From assembly GCF_025165815.1 (NCBI RefSeq), contig NZ_JAFFZE010000006.1:1-64000 (forward strand): 64,000 bases of DNA, read 5' to 3'. Origin of the DNA: Actinophytocola gossypii. Lineage in GTDB: Bacteria; Actinomycetota; Actinomycetes; Mycobacteriales; Pseudonocardiaceae. The position numbers were made by a program, and so were the translations under genes. A model generated the notes under the pieces. That model was not told the DNA's origin. It searched no databases and saw only the letters and a program-made list of their open reading frames with translations. Positions 8,919 to 16,808 of the stretch are shown here, piece after piece; position 1 is the first letter of the stretch, and every line of letters begins with the position of its first letter.

Positions 8919-9092
8919 ATGTCCTTGCCCCGTGCTGCCGTTTTCACGGCGAAGATCGCCGCGCTGCTCGGCGCGGCCGCCATCGCGATCGCCGCGCCGA
9001 TCACGTTCGCCACCGGTGCGTCCGCCGACGACGGCGCGCCGCCGCCCCCGCCGCCCACCACCACCACCGAGGGGCACGACTGGTCCGGCTGA
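8919..9092 (+). CDS. Small secreted proline-rich peptide (candidate signal propeptide)
   Basis: 57 aa, starting MSLPRAAVFTAK. A perfect AGGAGG lies 5 nt before the ATG, and a terminator follows the stop by 11 nt, so this is a well-formed single-gene unit. Residues 1-36 form a Sec signal peptide (Ala/Ile-rich core, cleavage plausible after TGASA). The predicted mature part is only ~21 residues: DDGAPPPPPP, then TTTTEGHDWSG. I do not recognise a family. The size, secretion signal and position directly upstream of an XRE-TPR regulator fit a signalling propeptide, but a small structural or antimicrobial role is equally open. Confidence 0.75.
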   Translation: MSLPRAAVFTAKIAALLGAAAIAIAAPITFATGASADDGAPPPPPPTTTTEGHDWSG

Positions 9093-9103
9093 CCTTCGGG
9101 GGA

Positions 9104-9139
9104 GATTCGGGCCCCGTCGACCCAGGCGGGGCCCGAATC
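9104..9139 (+). terminator. Terminator hairpin after the small peptide gene
   Basis: Perfect 13-bp inverted repeat (GATTCGGGCCCCG at 9104-9116, complement at 9127-9139) with a 10-nt loop, 11 nt past the peptide stop codon. It should isolate the peptide transcript from the regulator gene downstream. Confidence 0.85.
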
Positions 9140-9155
9140 ATTGCCAAAAGACATT

Positions 9156-9180
9156 GAGAAATGCTGTACTCGGGTTTCTC
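9156..9180. promoter_or_regulatory. Inverted repeat upstream of the XRE regulator
   Basis: GAGAAA (9156-9161) and TTTCTC (9175-9180) are separated by 13 bp, 25 bp upstream of the regulator start. The symmetry and position suit an autoregulatory operator for the dimeric HTH protein encoded just downstream. Confidence 0.35.
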
Positions 9181-9205
9181 GCCATCATGAACCGGGGAGG
9201 TCCAG

Positions 9206-10465
9206 GTGGGCGACTCGTTCGGTGCTCGGTTACAGAAATGCCGACTCGCGGCCGGCATGACGATGGGGGAGTTGGCCAGGAGGACCAACTACAGCAAGGG
9301 CCACATCAGCAAGATCGAGAACGGGCACAAGCCGCCGAACCCGATGCTGGCCCGGCTCTGCGACGAGGTCCTGCGCACCGGCGGCGAGCTGGTCCGGTCG
9401 CTGCGCACGGCACCGGCGCCGCCCGCCCCCGCCCCCTCCCCGGATGACGAGGTCCTGGTCATGGCGTTCGACGAGACCGGCGAGCTGCGCTACCGGCAGC
9501 TGCCCCGCCGGGTCGTACTGGCCGGCGCCGGCGCGATCCTCGGCGACGCGCTCGTCCGCGGCTCCCGCTCGGCCGCCGACGAGCACACCGTGGTCACCCT
9601 GCGCGTGATGTTCGACCAGCTCCGCTCGCTCGGCACGATGATGAGCCCGGTCGTGGTGCTCGGCCAGGCCATGGCCCAGCTGACCACCGTGCGCTCGCTG
9701 GCCGCCGACGGCGAGGAGCCGGTGCGTGCGGAGCTGCTCCTGCTGGCGTCCAGGATCGCCGAGTACACCGGCTGGATGAGCCAGGAGGCGGGCGACGAGT
9801 CGGCCGCCCTGCGCTGGACCGACCAGGCCGTCCGCTACGCCACCGCCGGCCGCGACCCGCACCTGGCGAGCTTCGCGCTGGTCCGCCGCGCGGAGCTGGC
9901 GATGTACCGGCAGGACGCCATCGCCACCGTCGCGCTGGCCCGTCAGGCGCAGACGAGCGCCGCCGCCGGCCCGCGGATCCTCGGCCAGGCCGCCCGCTGC
10001 GAGGCCCAGGGCCACGCGCTGGCCGGCGACCGCGCCGCCTACGAGCGCGCGATGGAACGCGCCGGCACCCTGCTGGCGGCCCCGGCCGACGGGCCGACCC
10101 CCGTACTCGGCTCGGCCAGCGTCACCGACCAGGTGCCGCTCGCGCACGGCTGGTCCCTGTACGACCTCGGCCGGCCCGCCGAGGCCGCCGCCGTCCTCGA
10201 CGACCACGTGCCGCGCATCCCGCCCGCCGCGCGCCGGGCTCGCGCCCGCTTCGGCACCCGCCGCGCGTTGGCCCACGCCCAACAGGGCGACGTCGACCAG
10301 GCGTGCGCCGTGGCCCGCGAGGTGCTCACCGACGCCGCCCAGGTCGACTCCGCCACCGTCCGCATCGACCTCCGTCAGCTGGCCCGTACCCTCGCCCGCT
10401 GGCACACCCACCCCGACGTCCGCACCCTGCACCCCCACCTCATGGCCCTCCTGCACATGCCGTGA
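9206..10465 (+). CDS. XRE-family HTH regulator with C-terminal TPR-like domain
   Basis: 419 aa, probable DNA-binding regulator. Residues ~6-65 form an XRE/Cro helix-turn-helix (GMTMGELARRTNYSKGHISK), followed by an Ala/Pro linker and ~300 residues of helical hairpins typical of TPR-type repeats in actinobacterial regulators (for example SFALVRRAELAMY and AHGWSLYDLGRPAEAAAVL). Such HTH-TPR proteins include the RRNPP peptide receptors of Firmicutes and many uncharacterised actinobacterial regulators. GTG 9206 has GGGGAGG 5 nt upstream. The gene directly follows the small secreted peptide gene but behind a terminator, so it has its own promoter; it converges on the SARP gene. Confidence 0.85.
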   Translation: MGDSFGARLQKCRLAAGMTMGELARRTNYSKGHISKIENGHKPPNPMLARLCDEVLRTGGELVRSLRTAPAPPAPAPSPDDEVLVMAFDETGELRYRQLPRRVVLAGAGAILGDALVRGSRSAADEHTVVTLRVMFDQLRSLGTMMSPVVVLGQAMAQLTTVRSLAADGEEPVRAELLLLASRIAEYTGWMSQEAGDESAALRWTDQAVRYATAGRDPHLASFALVRRAELAMYRQDAIATVALARQAQTSAAAGPRILGQAARCEAQGHALAGDRAAYERAMERAGTLLAAPADGPTPVLGSASVTDQVPLAHGWSLYDLGRPAEAAAVLDDHVPRIPPAARRARARFGTRRALAHAQQGDVDQACAVAREVLTDAAQVDSATVRIDLRQLARTLARWHTHPDVRTLHPHLMALLHMP

Positions 10466-10478
10466 ACGACGCCGTTCA
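10463..10478. terminator. Short hairpin spanning two converging stop codons
   Basis: TGAACG at 10463-10468 and CGTTCA at 10473-10478 form a 6-bp stem with a 4-nt loop. It contains the TGA stop of the XRE gene and the stop of the SARP gene on the other strand. It is a weak terminator at best. Confidence 0.4.
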
Positions 10479-13400
10479 GGGGGTTCCGGCGGCGCAGGGG
10501 CAGTGCAGGGTGGCCAGCTCGGCCTGGAGGCGGGGCGCGTCGGGGAGACCGAGCGCGTCGTAGCCGGCGATGGCCGCACGCCAGTGCGTGGCCGCCGGGG
10601 CGTGCTGGCCCGCGTCGTGCAGGACGGCGCCGAGGCGGGCGTTCGCGCGGGCCTGCTGGGTGCGGTCGCCGGTGCCCGCGGCCAGGTCGAGCGCGGCGCG
10701 GAAGGCGTGCAGGGCCGCGCGGGTGTCGCCGGCGGCGACGGTGGTCTCGCCGCGGTCCAGGTACAGCTGGGTGCGCAGGTTCGGGTCGAGGACCAGGTCC
10801 GCGACCGCGCGGGCCCGCTGCTGGAACCGCGCCGCCTCGTCCAGGTCGCCGAGCAGCCGGTGGGTGTTGCCCAGGTTGTTCAGCGCGTACGCCTCGCACA
10901 CCCGGTCGCCGCTCGCCTCCGCCAGCGCGCGGGCCCCGGTGTGGTCGGCGAGCGCCTCGTCCAGCCGTCCGAGCCGCTGGCGCACCCCGCCCAGGTTGTC
11001 CAGCACGTGCGCGGTGCCCTCGGTGTGCCCCAGCGCGCGCAGCAGCGCCAGCGCCTCGAGCCGCCCGGTCTCCGCCTCGGCCAGCCGGCCGTGCAGCTCG
11101 TCGAGCTGGGCCAGGTGGTCCAGCACGGCTGCCTGCCCCTTCCCGTCGCCGGTCGAGCGGTAGCCGGCCAGCGCGGCGTCGTACTGCTCGCGCGCCTCGG
11201 CGTGGTCGCCGAGGTTCTTGGCCGTGGTGGCGATCGCGCGCCGGGTGTCGGCCTCGCCGCGGACCTCGCCGAGTTCGATCCACAGCGGCAGCGCCGAGCT
11301 GGCGAGCGCGTGCGCGTCGGCCATCGCGCCCGCGTGCAGGCGGGCGTTGGCCAGCCACAGCCGGACGTGCGCCAGACCGAGCCGGTTGTCCGAGCCGGCC
11401 AGCGCGTCCTCGGCCAGCTGCAGCGTCTCCGCCCAGTCCCGCAGGTGCCCGCCGACGTAGAAGTACCGCCACAGCAGCACCGCGAGCCGCCAGGCGTGCT
11501 CCGGCCGGCCGTGCCCGGCCGCGTGCCGGATCGCCGACACCAGGTTCGGCCGCTCGGCGTCGAGCCAGGCCAGCGCGGCCGGCTGGTCGGCGAACCGGGG
11601 TATCGCGTGGCTCGTCCGCTCGACGGCGGGCTGGCGGTCGGCGCCGTGCGGGAACGCGGCCTGCATCGCGGCGGCGGTCGAGGCCAGGTAGAAGTCGAGC
11701 AGGCGCGGCACGGCGGTGTCGTCGTCGGTGTCGCCGCCGGGCAGGGTGAGGGCGAACGCGCGCAGCGGGTCGAGCATCCCGAACCGCTCCGGCGCCGGCT
11801 CCTCCAGCAGGCTCGCCCGGTGCAGGTCGGCCAGCAGCCCGCGGGCGTCGGGCACCGGGCGGTCCGCGAGCGCGGCGGCTCCGTAGGCCGACAGCTCCAC
11901 CCCGGGGGCCCGCGCGAACAGGCGGAACAGCGCCCGCTGCGGCTCGGTCAGCTGCTCGTAGGACACCGTGAACGCGGCCGCCGCGGCGTCGGGGAAGGCG
12001 CCGAGCAGGGTCAGCAGGTGCTCCAGCGGCCAGCGGGTGTGCCGGCGGAACTGGGCGGCGATGACGTGGATCAGCAGCGGCACCCGCCCGCAGCGCTCCA
12101 CGACGGCGCCCACCAGGTCGCCGCGGGCGCGGACCCGTTCCGGGTCGACCTGCCGCCGGAACAGCTCCACGGCCTCGGCCGCCGGCAGCGGTTCGAGGTG
12201 TACGTGGTCGGTGGCGTGGTCGGCACCGAGATCCCGGCTGGTCACGATCGCGAGGCAGCCCGGGGCGACCGGCAGCAGGTCGACGATCTGCGCCTCGGAC
12301 GCCGCGTTGTCCAGCACGACCAGCGTCCGGGTGCCCTCGAGCTGGGCGCGGTACAGGTCGGCCCGGGCGCGGGTACCGGCCGGGACCAGTTCGGCCGGCA
12401 CCCCGAGGTCGCCCAGCAGCCGCGCCAGCGCGTCCGCGGGGTCGGTGGGCGCCACGTTCGGCGTGAACCCGTTCAGCTCGACGAACAGCGTGCCGTCGGG
12501 AAACCGAGGGGCCACCCGGTGCGCGGCGTGCACGGCCAGCGTCGTCTTGCCCACCCCCGGCATGCCGCTGATCCACAACACCGGGACGTCCACGGTGTCC
12601 GACGCGACCTGCTCGACCTTGGCGGTCTCGGCCTCCCGCCCGGTGAACCGAGGCGGCCGGGCCGGCAGCGAGCTGTGCCGCTCGCCGTACTGCGCGAGCC
12701 GGGCCATGTCCCGCAGCTCCCGCGAGGTCTCCATGCCGAGGTCGTCGAGCGCGTCCCTGGTCTGGTGGTAGACGGTGACCGCCCGCACCTGGTCGCCGCC
12801 ACGGACCAGCGCCCGCATCAGCGCCGCGGCGACCCGCTGCTGGCCGCGATCCTCCTCCCAGACCGCGCGCAGCCGGTCCCGGATCGCCCGGTGCTCCCCG
12901 GCCGCGAGCTCGAGTTCGGTCAGGTCGACCAGCGCGTCCGCCCGCGCCTCCTCCGACGGCGCCCCCGCCGGTCCGCCGGCCCGGTCGATGTCCAGGTCGG
13001 CGAGGTACCGGCCACGCCACAGATCCAGCGCCTCGGTCAGCAGCCGCCTGCGCTCGGCCGGCCGCGCGGTCCCGGCCTCCCGGCACAACCGGGTGAACCG
13101 CACGGTGTCGATGGTGTCCTCGTCGACCCGCAGCACGTACCCGGTGGTGGTCTTGTCGATCTCGACGCCGTCCGCGCCCGCGTCGCGGAACACCTTCCGC
13201 AGCCGCGCCACGTAACTGGTGATCAGATCGGACTTCGGCTGCTGCCCCGGCCACACGGTGTCCTGCAGGTACTGCCGCGACACCGACCGGTTCGCGTTCC
13301 GCAACAGGATGACCAGCACGAGCCGCTGCTGCAGGTCACCCGGCTCGACCTGTCCGCCGTCGTGCCGGACCTCGAACGGTCCGAAGAGCCGAAAGTCCAT
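10476..13400 (-). CDS. SARP/AfsR-type regulator (HTH-BTAD-NB-ARC-TPR)
   Basis: 974 aa, large transcriptional activator. Order: OmpR-like winged helix (1-95; MDFRLFGPFEV), bacterial transcriptional activation domain (~100-240), NB-ARC ATPase (~255-540; P-loop GMPGVGKTT near 280, Walker B TLVVLDNA), then a long TPR array to the C-terminus. This is the AfsR/DnrI/RedD class that binds direct repeats upstream of -10 boxes and switches on secondary metabolism or development. No antibiotic cluster lies in the window; its target here may be the peptide gene with 22-bp-spaced repeats at 8797. It follows the LysR gene by 42 nt on the same strand and could share its transcript; AGGGG lies 7 nt before the ATG. 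Confidence 0.9.
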   Translation of the reverse strand: MDFRLFGPFEVRHDGGQVEPGDLQQRLVLVILLRNANRSVSRQYLQDTVWPGQQPKSDLITSYVARLRKVFRDAGADGVEIDKTTTGYVLRVDEDTIDTVRFTRLCREAGTARPAERRRLLTEALDLWRGRYLADLDIDRAGGPAGAPSEEARADALVDLTELELAAGEHRAIRDRLRAVWEEDRGQQRVAAALMRALVRGGDQVRAVTVYHQTRDALDDLGMETSRELRDMARLAQYGERHSSLPARPPRFTGREAETAKVEQVASDTVDVPVLWISGMPGVGKTTLAVHAAHRVAPRFPDGTLFVELNGFTPNVAPTDPADALARLLGDLGVPAELVPAGTRARADLYRAQLEGTRTLVVLDNAASEAQIVDLLPVAPGCLAIVTSRDLGADHATDHVHLEPLPAAEAVELFRRQVDPERVRARGDLVGAVVERCGRVPLLIHVIAAQFRRHTRWPLEHLLTLLGAFPDAAAAAFTVSYEQLTEPQRALFRLFARAPGVELSAYGAAALADRPVPDARGLLADLHRASLLEEPAPERFGMLDPLRAFALTLPGGDTDDDTAVPRLLDFYLASTAAAMQAAFPHGADRQPAVERTSHAIPRFADQPAALAWLDAERPNLVSAIRHAAGHGRPEHAWRLAVLLWRYFYVGGHLRDWAETLQLAEDALAGSDNRLGLAHVRLWLANARLHAGAMADAHALASSALPLWIELGEVRGEADTRRAIATTAKNLGDHAEAREQYDAALAGYRSTGDGKGQAAVLDHLAQLDELHGRLAEAETGRLEALALLRALGHTEGTAHVLDNLGGVRQRLGRLDEALADHTGARALAEASGDRVCEAYALNNLGNTHRLLGDLDEAARFQQRARAVADLVLDPNLRTQLYLDRGETTVAAGDTRAALHAFRAALDLAAGTGDRTQQARANARLGAVLHDAGQHAPAATHWRAAIAGYDALGLPDAPRLQAELATLHCPCAAGTP

Positions 13401-13442
13401 GCGTCAACCCCTGGTCCAGCCCGAGGAGGAACGCCGAGAACT

Positions 13443-14351
13443 CTACTCACCGTGACAACGGGAGGCGGCGACCTCGGTGGCGACTTCGGTGGCGATCTCG
13501 ATGGCCCGCGCGGCGAGCGGTGAGTGGGTTCGTCCGGCCCGCCAGTGCAGGCGGATCTCCCGTGCCGGCGGGGCCGGCCGCAGCTCGTGGACGCGGAGCC
13601 GGTGGTCGGCCAGGACGTCGGCGCCCCGGATCGCGAGCCACGGCAGCACCGCCGAGCCCAGGCCGGCGCGCACCATGGACAGCAGGGTGTCGTTGACCGC
13701 GCTGCGGAACACGACGCGCGGACGGGCGCCGCCGCGCTCGAGTGCCCGCTCCAGGCCCGGTTGGTCGCAGGTCAACGGCCAGGCCACCACCGGTGAGCCG
13801 TCGAGCCGCTCCAGGTCAACCGGACCGTCCGGGAAGACGCCGTCGCCGGCCACCAGGAGGTACGGATCGTCGAGCAACGTGACGTGCTCGACGTCCCCGT
13901 CGACCGGTCCGTCGTGGAACAGCAGGTCGAGGTCGCCGATCCGAGGCTGCTCCGGCTCCTCCTCGGACAACCGGATCTCGCAGGCCGGGTGCTCGTCCCG
14001 CAGTCGCCGCACGACGGCCGGCAGGATCACCGTGGACACGCTCTGGAAGGTGCCGATGTCGATCCGCCCGTCGCCCGCGTTGAACCGCTCTACCGCGGCG
14101 GCCAGGTGTTCGGCCGTCGCCAACAGCTCGCGACCCCGCTCCAGCACCACGGCACCCAGCGGGGTGATCCGCACCGGCCTGGGCCCACCGGGCCGGTCGA
14201 ACACCGCACCGCCGACGGCCCGCTCCAACGCGGCGATCTGCTGGCTCACCGTCGACTGCGTGTAACCGAGCCGCGCGGCCGCCCGTCCGAACGAACCCTC
14301 GTCGACGACGGCGACCATCGCCGCGAGATGACGCAGCTCGACCTCGGTCAC
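13443..14351 (-). CDS. LysR-family transcriptional regulator
   Basis: About 302 aa. The N-terminal winged HTH is textbook LysR (GSFGRAAARLGYTQSTVSQQIAALE), followed by a periplasmic-binding-protein-like effector domain (~90-295). Regulators of this family respond to a small molecule and usually control a divergently transcribed gene. Here that gene is the methyltransferase starting at 14464, with two inverted repeats in between. GTG 14351 is chosen because the family begins right at VELRHL; the open frame 15 codons upstream runs through the repeats. Downstream on the same strand lies the SARP gene, 42 nt away. Confidence 0.9.
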   Translation of the reverse strand: MTEVELRHLAAMVAVVDEGSFGRAAARLGYTQSTVSQQIAALERAVGGAVFDRPGGPRPVRITPLGAVVLERGRELLATAEHLAAAVERFNAGDGRIDIGTFQSVSTVILPAVVRRLRDEHPACEIRLSEEEPEQPRIGDLDLLFHDGPVDGDVEHVTLLDDPYLLVAGDGVFPDGPVDLERLDGSPVVAWPLTCDQPGLERALERGGARPRVVFRSAVNDTLLSMVRAGLGSAVLPWLAIRGADVLADHRLRVHELRPAPPAREIRLHWRAGRTHSPLAARAIEIATEVATEVAASRCHGE

Positions 14352-14373
14352 CAGCTCAGAATATCGCGAACAA

Positions 14374-14410
14374 CGATCGAATTGATCGAAAACCATCGCT
14401 TTCGACGATG
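14374..14410. promoter_or_regulatory. Two inverted repeats in the LysR/methyltransferase divergent promoter
   Basis: CGATC-N5-GATCG (14374-14388) and CATCG-N7-CGATG (14394-14410) lie side by side between the LysR start and the methyltransferase start. Two dyads of T-N11-A type about two turns apart are the usual LysR recognition/activation pair. Confidence 0.5.
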
Positions 14411-14463
14411 AGTGCTTCCGGCCTACCGTGGCGGAACCACCGGACGTCCGAAACGAGGGTGAG

Positions 14464-15219
14464 ATGTTCGACTACGACGCCGAGCTGAGCCGCTACGACG
14501 TCCGCCTGCGCGCCGCCGCGGACGTCCGAACCGCTGATCGCGTGCTCGACATCGGCTGCGGCGCCGGACAGACCACGCGGGCCGCCGCCCGCGCCGCGAC
14601 CTCGGGCAGCGCGCTCGGTGTGGACCTGTCCCGACCGATGCTGGACCGCGCCCGCCACCTCAGCGAGCGGGACGGAATCCGCAACATCGACTTCGAGTGC
14701 GCCGACGCCCAGCTCCACCCCTTCCCGCCGGCGGACTTCACCCTCGCCCTCAGCCGGTTCGGCACGATGTTCTTCGCCGAGCCGGTCGCCGCGTTCACCA
14801 ACATCGCCCGGGCCCTGCGGCCGGGAGCACGCCTGGCGCAGCTGGTCTGGCAGACCCACGACCGCCAGGAGTGGTCCACCGCCGTCCGGTACGCCCTGTC
14901 CGGTGACCGCCAGGCGCCGCCCCACGCCGCCTTCTCCCTGGCGGACCCGACCGCCACCGCGGGCGTACTCACCGCCGCCGGCTTCACCGCGGTCGAGATC
15001 ACCGACGTGCGCGAGCCGGTCCACTACGGCGAGGACACCGCCGCCGCCCGCGACGCCCTGTTCGAGCTGGGGATGGTCCAGGGCCTGGTCGCCGACCTGG
15101 ACAGCACGGAGAAGGCTCGCGCCCTCGACCGGCTGACGACCATGCTCGACGACCACGACACCGGCGACGGCGTCTGGTTCGACTCCGCCGCCTGGCTGGT
15201 CACCGCGCGCCGGCGCTGA
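14464..15219 (+). CDS. Class I SAM-dependent methyltransferase
   Basis: About 251 aa, Rossmann-fold methyltransferase. SAM-binding motif I reads VLDIGCGAGQTT (~26-37), followed by the acidic residue at the end of beta-2 (LGVDLSRPML) and motif FECADAQLHPF. It belongs to the UbiE/Methyltransf_11-25 type acting on small molecules; the substrate cannot be told. ATG 14464 has GAGG 5 nt upstream; an in-frame GTG at 14428 lacks a ribosome-binding site. It is divergent from the LysR gene, which probably regulates it. Confidence 0.85.
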   Translation: MFDYDAELSRYDVRLRAAADVRTADRVLDIGCGAGQTTRAAARAATSGSALGVDLSRPMLDRARHLSERDGIRNIDFECADAQLHPFPPADFTLALSRFGTMFFAEPVAAFTNIARALRPGARLAQLVWQTHDRQEWSTAVRYALSGDRQAPPHAAFSLADPTATAGVLTAAGFTAVEITDVREPVHYGEDTAAARDALFELGMVQGLVADLDSTEKARALDRLTTMLDDHDTGDGVWFDSAAWLVTARRR

Positions 15220-15229
15220 CCTCGTCAAC

Positions 15230-15273
15230 GTCTGGTCCAGACCTGATGCAGGAGCGCGCGCCATCCTCCGGTT
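15230..15273 (+). promoter_or_regulatory. 44-nt promoter element, copy A (vWA/PP2C/kinase operon)
   Basis: Starts with GTCTGGTCC, continues with GATGCAGG and ends with CATCCTCCGGTT directly before the ATG. The same element, 31 of 44 positions identical and with identical spacing, stands before the small membrane peptide at 17685. In this copy the left box forms a perfect dyad (GTCTGG-T-CCAGAC, 15230-15242). CATCCT 6 nt before the start codon fits a -10 box of a leaderless transcript. Confidence 0.6.
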
Positions 15274-15939
15274 ATGCCGGAACAGATACTGCCGTTCTAC
15301 GTGGTGTGCGACCAGTCCTACTCGATGGCCGACCACCTCGACGGGCTGAACGGCGGGCTGCGTGAGCTGCACCGCGCGGTCGGCACCGACCCGGTCGTGG
15401 CCGACAAGACCCGGTTCTGCCTGATCGGCTTCGCCGGGGACGCGCGGGTGCTGCAACCGCTGTGCGCGCTGTCCGACATCGTGACCATGGTCGAGCTGGA
15501 GGTCAGTCCGGCCACCAGCTTCGCGGCGGCGTTCGAGCTGCTGCGGACCACGGTCGAGCGGGACGTCGAACGGCTGAAGGCCGACGGGCACCGGGTCTAC
15601 CGGCCGGCGGTGTTCTTCCTGTCCGACGGGCAGCCGACCGACCCCGCCGCCTGGCCCGCCGCCTACGAGCGGCTGCTCGACCCCGACTGGCCGGCCCGGC
15701 CCAACATCATCTCGTTCGGCATCGGCGACGCGGACGAGACGACCATCGACCGGGTCGGCACCGTGCAGGCGTTCATGAGCCACGGCGGGCTGAGCCCGTC
15801 CGCCGCGCTGCACGAGTTCGCGCGGGCGCTCACCCGGTCGGTGGTCAGCTCCGGCGAACCCCTCGACGACGGCGACCTCGTGCTGCGCATCCCGCGCCAG
15901 GTCACCGGGTTCACCGCCCTGCGAATCGACCAGGTGTGA
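15274..15939 (+). CDS. TerY-like von Willebrand factor A domain protein
   Basis: 221 aa, single vWA domain with the metal-ion-dependent adhesion site DQSYS (12-16) and a later SDGQPTD. It resembles TerY/YegL proteins, soluble vWA modules encoded with a PP2C phosphatase and a kinase in the TerY-P triad. These are thought to assemble a phosphorylation-switched complex in stress responses linked to tellurium-resistance genes. It is the first gene of a tight three-gene operon (2-nt gap, then 4-nt overlap). No Shine-Dalgarno is seen; the start sits 6 nt after a -10-like box. Confidence 0.85.
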   Translation: MPEQILPFYVVCDQSYSMADHLDGLNGGLRELHRAVGTDPVVADKTRFCLIGFAGDARVLQPLCALSDIVTMVELEVSPATSFAAAFELLRTTVERDVERLKADGHRVYRPAVFFLSDGQPTDPAAWPAAYERLLDPDWPARPNIISFGIGDADETTIDRVGTVQAFMSHGGLSPSAALHEFARALTRSVVSSGEPLDDGDLVLRIPRQVTGFTALRIDQV

Positions 15940-15941
15940 GC

Positions 15942-16808
15942 ATGACCGTGGACACCACATGGGGAGACCGGGGCGTGTTCCGGCCGAGGGAGGTCGGGCC
16001 GCGCGCGGCAGCGGCGGAGGCGCCCTGGCGGCTCGGGCCGTTCGCGGACGTGCCGGACACCGTGCTCGACGCCGGCCGGGTCGGCGCGCTGGAGGTGCGG
16101 GCGGCGTCCACCCGGGGATTCGCGCACCGCTGCGACGGCGACGTGCGGCAGGACGCCGTCGGCCTGTCCGCGCCGGCCGGGCGGGTGGTGCTGGCCGCGG
16201 TCGCGGACGGCGTGGGCGCGGCGACCGACGCGCACCACGGCGCGCGGCTCGCGGTCCGGCACGCGCTCGGCTACCTGGCCTGGGCGATGCCCGACGGCCC
16301 GTTGGACGGCCTGTTGGACGCCGTCGACGTCGCGGCGGCGGTGCACGCGGCCGACCGGGCGGTGGGCCGGGCGGGACCGGCGCCACGACACCGCTCCACC
16401 ACGCTGACCGTCGCCGCCGTCGACGTGTCGCCGGGAGCGGGCGGGCACGCGTTCCGGGTCGCCCGGGTCGGCGACAGTCCGGCGTTCGTGCTGGCCCACG
16501 GGCGTTTCCGGGCCCTGTTCGACGACGTGGAGGGCGAGCTCCACGACCCGGCGACCGACAGCCTGCCCGCCCCGGCCGGCCCGGTGGAGCGGGTCGCGGG
16601 GGTGCTGGCGCCGGGGGAGGCGCTGGTACTGGCCTCGGACGGCGTCGGGGTGCCGCTCCGGGAGACCGAGGCCGGCGCGTACCTCGCCGACGCCTGGGCC
16701 GAGCCGCCAGGACCGGTGGCGTTCCTGCACCAGCTGCAGTTCAACGTCCGCTCCTACGACGACGACCGGACCGCCGCCGTCATCTGGGCCGGCAGCGAGA
16801 GCGCATGA
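15942..16808 (+). CDS. PP2C-family protein phosphatase (TerY-P triad)
   Basis: About 288 aa, PP2C-like metal-dependent Ser/Thr phosphatase, related to YegK. Residues for the two-metal centre are in place: the RGFAHRCDGDVRQD segment, VADGVGA, RVGDSPAF and LASDGVG. About 40 residues precede the domain. It should reverse phosphorylation by the kinase encoded next, with the vWA protein as third partner. Start ATG 15942 lies 2 nt after the vWA stop; the end overlaps the kinase start (ATGA). It has no membrane segment. Confidence 0.85.
   Translation: MTVDTTWGDRGVFRPREVGPRAAAAEAPWRLGPFADVPDTVLDAGRVGALEVRAASTRGFAHRCDGDVRQDAVGLSAPAGRVVLAAVADGVGAATDAHHGARLAVRHALGYLAWAMPDGPLDGLLDAVDVAAAVHAADRAVGRAGPAPRHRSTTLTVAAVDVSPGAGGHAFRVARVGDSPAFVLAHGRFRALFDDVEGELHDPATDSLPAPAGPVERVAGVLAPGEALVLASDGVGVPLRETEAGAYLADAWAEPPGPVAFLHQLQFNVRSYDDDRTAAVIWAGSESA

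Noticed and set aside
10476-14351. An antibiotic biosynthetic cluster around the SARP and LysR genes
   Set aside because: No polyketide, peptide synthetase, lanthipeptide or other core enzyme is present; the only secondary-metabolite enzyme in the window is geosmin synthase, 36 kb away.
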